From: Desulfolucanica intricata
GTDB taxonomy: Bacteria > Bacillota > Desulfotomaculia > Desulfotomaculales > Desulfofarciminaceae
NCBI RefSeq assembly: GCF_001592105.1
Contig: NZ_BCWE01000013.1
Coordinates: 1 to 64,000 of the forward strand
DNA length: 64,000 nucleotides
Direction: 5' to 3'
Made by a program: the position numbers and the translations under genes. Numbering within the stretch: the stretch's first letter is position 1; every line of letters starts with the position of its first letter. The notes beneath the pieces are model-generated. The model was not told where the DNA came from and made no database searches. It saw only the letters and a program-made list of their open reading frames with translations. This document shows, one piece after another, positions 60,121-64,000 of the stretch.

Positions 60121-61524
60121 TTAAGTATAACGAATTACCTTAAATCGCTCTAATTCTACAGGTTCACCCGGGCCAATACCGGCCTTTTGCTTTGCTATCT
60201 CCACCTGTTCTTCAGGGGTGTCAATTCCCTCCAGATCAGGAAGCAGTAGGCCGGTACGATGACCACTGCGTACTATAACACCATATTTTGCCGGGTTTAA
60301 TTCATCCATACTACTTATTTTTTCGGGTTCTGTTAATACATCTACACTGTAAATAAGATCCGGCAGTTCTTCTTCCTGAACAGGATAAAACCGTGGATCT
60401 TCTAAACCGGCACTTAAAGCATTTTGAACAACCTCAGCAGGAATATTTTTTTTCCGGGGGAAAACTGTACCGATACAGCCCCTTAGCTGCCCATGTTTTT
60501 TTATGGAAACAAATACCCCGGCTTTTTTCTGAAATTCCGGTGGAATCTCCTCAAATTCCGTTTGCACCGTCTTACCCCGCACTTTATCTTCTAAGGTTTT
60601 CCTGGCCAGCTGCACCAGGTAGCTTTCGCTTCTGCGGCGTTTTGTTAATTCAGCTTCCCGCTCTGCTGTAAACTTATTTAAAAACTCCCGCTCTCTATCA
60701 GGTTTCCCCGGAATTAAACTTGCTACCATATATCCCACCCCAAACGGGCCCTCGTAGGAAAGAACATCAGCATCCACTTGATAGCCGTCAAGGGCACCGA
60801 ACATCATAACAATAGGCCTGAATCCACATTCTCCGGCCCGTTCAATTAACTCCCGGTCCAACTTCATTATGGACTCAACCTCCGCTTTACCCACCAGTCG
60901 TACAATTTCCCGGTCAAATTCCTCTCCCCGGGGTTCATACCCGGCCGGAGCATCACTGGTTAAACAGTGAGAAAGGTCCCCGCTGGCAATCAGAGCCACC
61001 CTTTTACCATAATTTCGTACAGCCCTGCCAATTCCGGCTCCAAAGGTATATAACAGCTTAACAGGTAAAAGACTCATAGAGATAGCTACCAGCGGTATAT
61101 TAACACCTTCTTTTTGTAGAAAATACAAGGGAACCATCAACCCGTGGTCTAATTCTGTGCTAATTTGATATTGACTAATCAAATCTTTATTTATGTCTGC
61201 CGTCATGATACCGTTATTGCCGGCCTCTTTTTTTATTTCAGCAGCTAAGCCCAGTTCATTTTTTAATTCAAAGGACACTTGAGGGGCCCTGAATTGTCCT
61301 AAATTTCCTTTCAACCGCTCATCGAAATTAATAGCTACAGCATCTCTGAACACCGGACTATGAGGAGAAATCATCACTAAAACCTCGGCTCCGCATTTTT
61401 TAATACGCCTACCTATTTCTAACATAGCTTCTTGAGTTCTTTTGACCGGTGCTGCTTCTTCCCCTCCCACCTCAGGAACTACAATCGGAGGATGAGGGCA
61501 TACTCCACAAAAAACTAATGACAT
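60121..61524 (-). CDS. AmmeMemoRadiSam protein B-A fusion (Memo-like plus AMMECR1)
   Basis: The 467-residue protein has two domains. About 1-270 is a Memo/LigB-type dioxygenase-fold domain (GVCPHPP, ISPHSP, ASGDLSHCL with the metal-site His residues). About 295-467 is an AMMECR1 domain (VSIKKHGQLRGCIGTVFP, AGLEDPRFYPV). Together with the radical SAM gene directly downstream they form the complete system as one fusion plus one enzyme. The reaction is unknown; a redox or iron-dependent modification is plausible. The ATG at 61524 follows GAGAGGTG. Confidence 0.9.
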   Translation of the reverse strand: MSLVFCGVCPHPPIVVPEVGGEEAAPVKRTQEAMLEIGRRIKKCGAEVLVMISPHSPVFRDAVAINFDERLKGNLGQFRAPQVSFELKNELGLAAEIKKEAGNNGIMTADINKDLISQYQISTELDHGLMVPLYFLQKEGVNIPLVAISMSLLPVKLLYTFGAGIGRAVRNYGKRVALIASGDLSHCLTSDAPAGYEPRGEEFDREIVRLVGKAEVESIMKLDRELIERAGECGFRPIVMMFGALDGYQVDADVLSYEGPFGVGYMVASLIPGKPDREREFLNKFTAEREAELTKRRRSESYLVQLARKTLEDKVRGKTVQTEFEEIPPEFQKKAGVFVSIKKHGQLRGCIGTVFPRKKNIPAEVVQNALSAGLEDPRFYPVQEEELPDLIYSVDVLTEPEKISSMDELNPAKYGVIVRSGHRTGLLLPDLEGIDTPEEQVEIAKQKAGIGPGEPVELERFKVIRYT

Positions 61525-61581
61525 CAATGGACACCTCTCATTTTTTAAATCACTACTTTATTTTAACCTGTTCATTCTCTG

Positions 61582-62262
61582 TTATGTGAAAATTCCTGTT
61601 TTAATAAAAAAGCCCCCAAGGACCAACAGGAAAAGACCACAAACCATAATTATCCCCCTATAAACAACAGGTCTCAAGAAATGCCTGCTGCCTGCCACTG
61701 CAGCCGAAACCAAGCCGTACCACAGAAAATCGGCCAGGATATGACCGCTAAAAAAAGATATTAATCCTATATTCCCCTGTTCAAATGCCAGGGTTATATA
61801 ACTCAATCCTAAGGTTGCCCACCAAATAAGCCAGTAGGGGTTTGACAGGGATACCAATATTCCGGCCAGTACCGGATGCATCCGCGCACCGGCCAGTCCT
61901 TTTCCCGCTTCTACCGTTTTTTGTCGTTCAGATTCTTCCAACTGCAAGGCCTGATTATCTTCGATTATGTCACCTTTGTATGCCGAGCGGGTCATATCCC
62001 AGCCAAGGTAGATTAAGAAGATTCCCCCTGCCAAAGCAATGAAGGTTTTTACCCCCGGGTCTTTTAGAAATTCCGCTAATCCTAAAGCCAAAGTTCCAAT
62101 CAGAGCAGCTTCTAAAAGGACATGACCAATAACAATTAAGATTCCGGCCCAAAACCCTTTAATAGCTGTTTGACTAATAGTAACAGTCAAAAGTGGACCG
62201 GGCATTATAGCCCCTGAAAAGCCGACCATCAATGCAGTTGTAAAGATAGTCCCGCTATCCAT
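61582..62262 (-). CDS. LysE-family amino acid exporter
   Basis: The 226-residue protein has six predicted membrane spans and the LysE/RhtB start motif FSGAIMPGPLLTVTI. The hydrophilic loop at about 115-130 (LQLEESERQKTVEAGK) separates the two three-span halves, and NPYWLIWWATLG is the typical second-half motif. The family exports basic or neutral amino acids; the substrate is not determined. GGGAGGA precedes the ATG. Confidence 0.9.
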   Translation of the reverse strand: MDSGTIFTTALMVGFSGAIMPGPLLTVTISQTAIKGFWAGILIVIGHVLLEAALIGTLALGLAEFLKDPGVKTFIALAGGIFLIYLGWDMTRSAYKGDIIEDNQALQLEESERQKTVEAGKGLAGARMHPVLAGILVSLSNPYWLIWWATLGLSYITLAFEQGNIGLISFFSGHILADFLWYGLVSAAVAGSRHFLRPVVYRGIIMVCGLFLLVLGGFFIKTGIFT

Positions 62263-62336
62263 TAAATTCCTCCCTTTTTATTCCTCCTCTACCCTTTAGT
62301 ATTTTCTATAAGTCATTGAAAATCCTCCCAAAATAA

Positions 62337-62365
62337 AACACTCCCAAATAAATATCAGGAGCGTT
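62337..62365 (-). terminator. Terminator of cwlD
   Basis: An 8-bp stem with one G-U pair (62337-62344 with 62358-62365) is followed on the minus strand by TTATTTTG. It lies 9 nt past the cwlD stop. Confidence 0.75.
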
Positions 62366-62373
62366 CAAACTCG

Positions 62374-63189
62374 TTAGGGTATAATATTACCTTTTCCCGA
62401 GTTATTCATAAATGTTTTGATGGTTTCTTTTTCATTTAAGGAGCCACTGCCGTTTTCCTTATTTGCATAATATTTTACTACACCGCTGTAGATACACCAG
62501 GCCAGCTTACTCTGATAGGCCGCATCCATCATTAATTTTTCTTCCTTTGGATTTGTAATAAAACCAATCTCTACAAGCACTGCCGGTACCTTAGATTTCC
62601 GGGTAGTATAATAGTCAACCTCCTTAGCTTTGCGTTTAGTATTCTTTAAACTGTTAATTATCTCTGCTTGAATTGCTTCACTTATCATTTTACTTTCTTT
62701 GGCACCCGGCTGTGAAAAGGTTTGTGCACCGTGCTGTCCCGGATCGGAAATAAAACTGTTTACATGAATGCTTAAAAAAAGATCCGCGTTTCGTTCATTG
62801 GCCAAAGCAACGCGCCTGGAAAGATCCTGCCTTTTCCTACTAATTAAACTTCCACCGTTAGGGTCACTTAAATCCATATCCGTCTCCCTGGTAAGGATTA
62901 CCGCTGCCCCGGCCTGCCCGAATAGATTAGCCAGGCGTTTACTAACCGACAACGTAATATCTTTTTCCACTCCACCGTTTTTTCCTACGGCACCCGGGTC
63001 TATTCCCCCGTGCCCCGGATCTATCACAATAACTTTATCAGCCACTGACCAGGAAAGTGTAGCTATGTATTTATTATGTTCATAGGAGCTATATGTTTTT
63101 ATACTTACTGCCAGTAATAATGTTGCTACCCCCAAAAAAAACACCATTCTTTTTTTTAATTTTAATGTCTTTATGAATATATGTGACAT
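62374..63189 (-). CDS. cwlD: N-acetylmuramoyl-L-alanine amidase CwlD
   Basis: The 271-residue zinc amidase (Amidase_3) has an N-terminal membrane/signal segment (about 14-32). The catalytic fold carries IDPGHGGIDPGA (His zinc ligand), a Glu in VEKDITLSV, the second His in LSIHVNSF and the final Glu in LVEIGFITNP. CwlD cuts stem peptides during muramic-delta-lactam formation in the spore cortex, supporting a sporulating host. GGGGGGGAG lies before the ATG. Confidence 0.92.
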   Translation of the reverse strand: MSHIFIKTLKLKKRMVFFLGVATLLLAVSIKTYSSYEHNKYIATLSWSVADKVIVIDPGHGGIDPGAVGKNGGVEKDITLSVSKRLANLFGQAGAAVILTRETDMDLSDPNGGSLISRKRQDLSRRVALANERNADLFLSIHVNSFISDPGQHGAQTFSQPGAKESKMISEAIQAEIINSLKNTKRKAKEVDYYTTRKSKVPAVLVEIGFITNPKEEKLMMDAAYQSKLAWCIYSGVVKYYANKENGSGSLNEKETIKTFMNNSGKGNIIP

Positions 63190-63262
63190 TTTACTCCCCC
63201 CCGGCAGTTATCTAAAAAAAGATACGCGGGTTTAAAGCAAAATATACTAAAAATTTAAGAAT

Positions 63263-63310
63263 AAAGTTGCCTCCGGTAACTTTCGGGGCAGCCAAAGGCA
63301 CTCGCGCTGC
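63263..63310 (-). other. Structured leader upstream of cwlD
   Basis: Two hairpins are adjacent. One is a 9-position stem with one mismatch and a 3-nt loop (63263-63271 with 63275-63283), followed on the minus strand by ATTCTTAAATTTTT. The other is GCAGC/GCTGC (63288-63292 with 63306-63310). They lie between a strong terminator and cwlD, in the likely 5' UTR. The element matches no riboswitch I can name. Confidence 0.5.
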
Positions 63311-63314
63311 AAAC

Positions 63315-63345
63315 AAAAAAGGAAGGGCATCCCTTCCTGTTTTTT
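63315..63345. terminator. Strong bidirectional terminator
   Basis: A perfect 7-bp stem with 3-nt loop (63321-63327 with 63331-63337) is flanked by six A on the left and TGTTTTTT on the right, giving T-runs on both strands. No annotated gene ends here, so it implies a transcript arriving from the right on the minus strand. Confidence 0.85.
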
Positions 63346-63355
63346 GATACTGTGT

Positions 63356-63565
63356 AGTTACAAATAAGTTTGCTCACGGAGTTACAAAGTTTGCTCGTGT
63401 TGAAATGTAGTTGTTGCAAGGCTTCTCGCTGTTTCTTCCCTTGTAGTGACAAAGTTTGCTCTCGGGTTTTATTACCTTAAAAAATATAAAAAAATATATA
63501 AAAAATGAGAAAATGACAAGCGAGTTTGCTCGTGAGCAGTGAAGAATGACAAAGTTTGCTCGTGG
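63356..63565. repeat. Cluster of five short direct repeats
   Basis: Five copies of a roughly 20-bp motif (A-R-T-K-A-C-AAAGTTTGCTC-G/T-Y-G type) occur at 63356-63379 (with a 3-nt insertion), 63380-63399, 63445-63465, 63512-63534 (variant with CGAG) and 63545-63565. A sixth, inverted copy is at 63765-63784. Minus-strand open frames crossing them read the motif in all three frames, so they are not protein repeats. Spacing is irregular, unlike a CRISPR. Confidence 0.85.
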
Positions 63566-63718
63566 AAAAATAGGAACAATCAGAGGATATGTAAGTGCGA
63601 TATGCATAGGGGAGGTATTTATTTATATTTTTATATATATTGATTTTACTGACCTGCGGGGAAATAGGGTTTTGGGATTTCGGAAATGTTTGTGGCGGTC
63701 GAAGGTTATTTTGCACAA

Positions 63719-63753
63719 ATAAAAGGCGCCAGCCTGGTTTCCCAGTCTGACGC
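63719..63753 (-). terminator. Terminator with GAAA tetraloop
   Basis: On the minus strand a 12-position stem with one mismatch and one G-U (63742-63753 with 63726-63737) closes a GAAA loop. It is followed by CTTTTATTTG. It ends a transcript that starts in or beyond the last 250 nt of the window. Confidence 0.75.
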
Positions 63754-63764
63754 TCTGTATCTTT

Positions 63765-63784
63765 CGTGAACAAACTTTGTAATT
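63765..63784. repeat. Inverted copy of the 63.4-kb repeat
   Basis: Its reverse complement, AATTACAAAGTTTGTTCACG, matches the repeat at 63380-63399 at all but a few positions. It lies beyond the GAAA-loop terminator, 200 nt from the nearest direct copy. Confidence 0.75.
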
Positions 63785-64000
63785 TTGAACATACTTTTGT
63801 GTATGTTGACAATGAACAATAAATCTATTGTAATAATATAGTATTACATTTATCATTAATAAAATTTTCCTACATTATATATAGTACATTTATTGACTAG
63901 ATTTAAGAAATAAATTAGTAGTTTTCTTTATAGCCTCATAGAGGAAACTTTTAAATAAATTGTTTTATACCAAATTGGCAAAAGGTAATCTTCCATTATA
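63785..64000. other. AT-rich right edge
   Basis: This stretch has no supported coding region. It holds a 7-bp inverted repeat (63788-63794 with 63801-63807) and otherwise AT-rich sequence running off the window. Confidence 0.6.

Noticed and set aside
63356-63565. CRISPR array
   Set aside because: Repeats are about 20 bp, variable, unevenly spaced and partly adjacent, with no uniform spacers and no cas genes.
63255-63812. Overlapping minus-strand ORFs at the right edge
   Set aside because: They run through terminators and repeats, read the same DNA motif in several frames, and have poor composition and no ribosome-binding sites.

Overview
The window is a chromosomal segment of a low-to-mid GC, spore-forming, anaerobic Firmicute. 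It most resembles the Desulfotomaculum/Pelotomaculum group of Clostridia (Peptococcaceae sensu lato). This rests on several Firmicute hallmarks: a T-box and a ykkC-type riboswitch, a glmS ribozyme, CdaA and CwlD, a PerR/rubrerythrin oxygen defence locus, soluble Fe-S/Mo oxidoreductases, a 2-hydroxyacyl-CoA dehydratase-type activase, and a 16S rRNA gene with an expanded V1 helix. The species cannot be named from the sequence alone.

Layout. 1-530: the 5' end of a 16S rRNA gene on the minus strand, running off the left edge, with its leader and rrn promoter. 530-6.5 kb: a MetF-like gene and, upstream, a three-gene operon for a cytoplasmic molybdopterin oxidoreductase, a 4x[4Fe-4S] protein and a NuoF-C/GltD-type NAD(P)H-FAD-FeS protein. 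6.7-12.1 kb: a secreted CAP-domain protein, a DUF502 membrane protein, a PerR regulon (perR, rubrerythrin, small rubredoxin-like protein) with visible PerR boxes, a DUF89 protein and a GH18 enzyme. 12.3-18.3 kb: an FAD dehydrogenase, glutaminyl-tRNA synthetase, LUD and cyclase proteins, and two gene remnants. 18.2-20.2 kb: an actin-like (ParM-type) ATPase with a small partner and an upstream inverted repeat, resembling a plasmid partition cassette. 20.2-30 kb: deoC, a NatAB-like ABC exporter, a MefA-like MFS exporter behind a transcription attenuator, a 1431-residue CoA-enzyme activase and a TetR regulator.

30.1-34.5 kb holds cdaA, glmM, the glmS ribozyme and glmS: c-di-AMP synthesis and the entry into cell-wall amino sugars. 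34.6-48.9 kb is branched-chain amino acid synthesis: cimA alone, then a ten-gene ilvE-D-B-N-C-B-leuA-C-D-B operon. Its leader carries, 5' to 3', a consensus promoter, a T-box with terminator, and a ykkC subtype 2 (probably ppGpp) riboswitch with its own terminator. 49.2-50.0 kb: an MNT/HEPN toxin-antitoxin pair. 50.1-58.2 kb: a complete argCJBDFGH operon. 58.3-63.2 kb: a rhomboid protease, an AmmeMemoRadiSam pair (radical SAM plus a Memo-AMMECR1 fusion), a LysE exporter and CwlD. The last 0.8 kb has no convincing gene but carries a cluster of short repeats, strong terminators and a structured leader.

The least explained parts are the ParM-like cassette, the 63.3-63.8 kb repeat cluster, the MFS leader attenuator and the soluble Mo/Fe-S operon. 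The tandem T-box/riboswitch leader is the clearest regulatory device.
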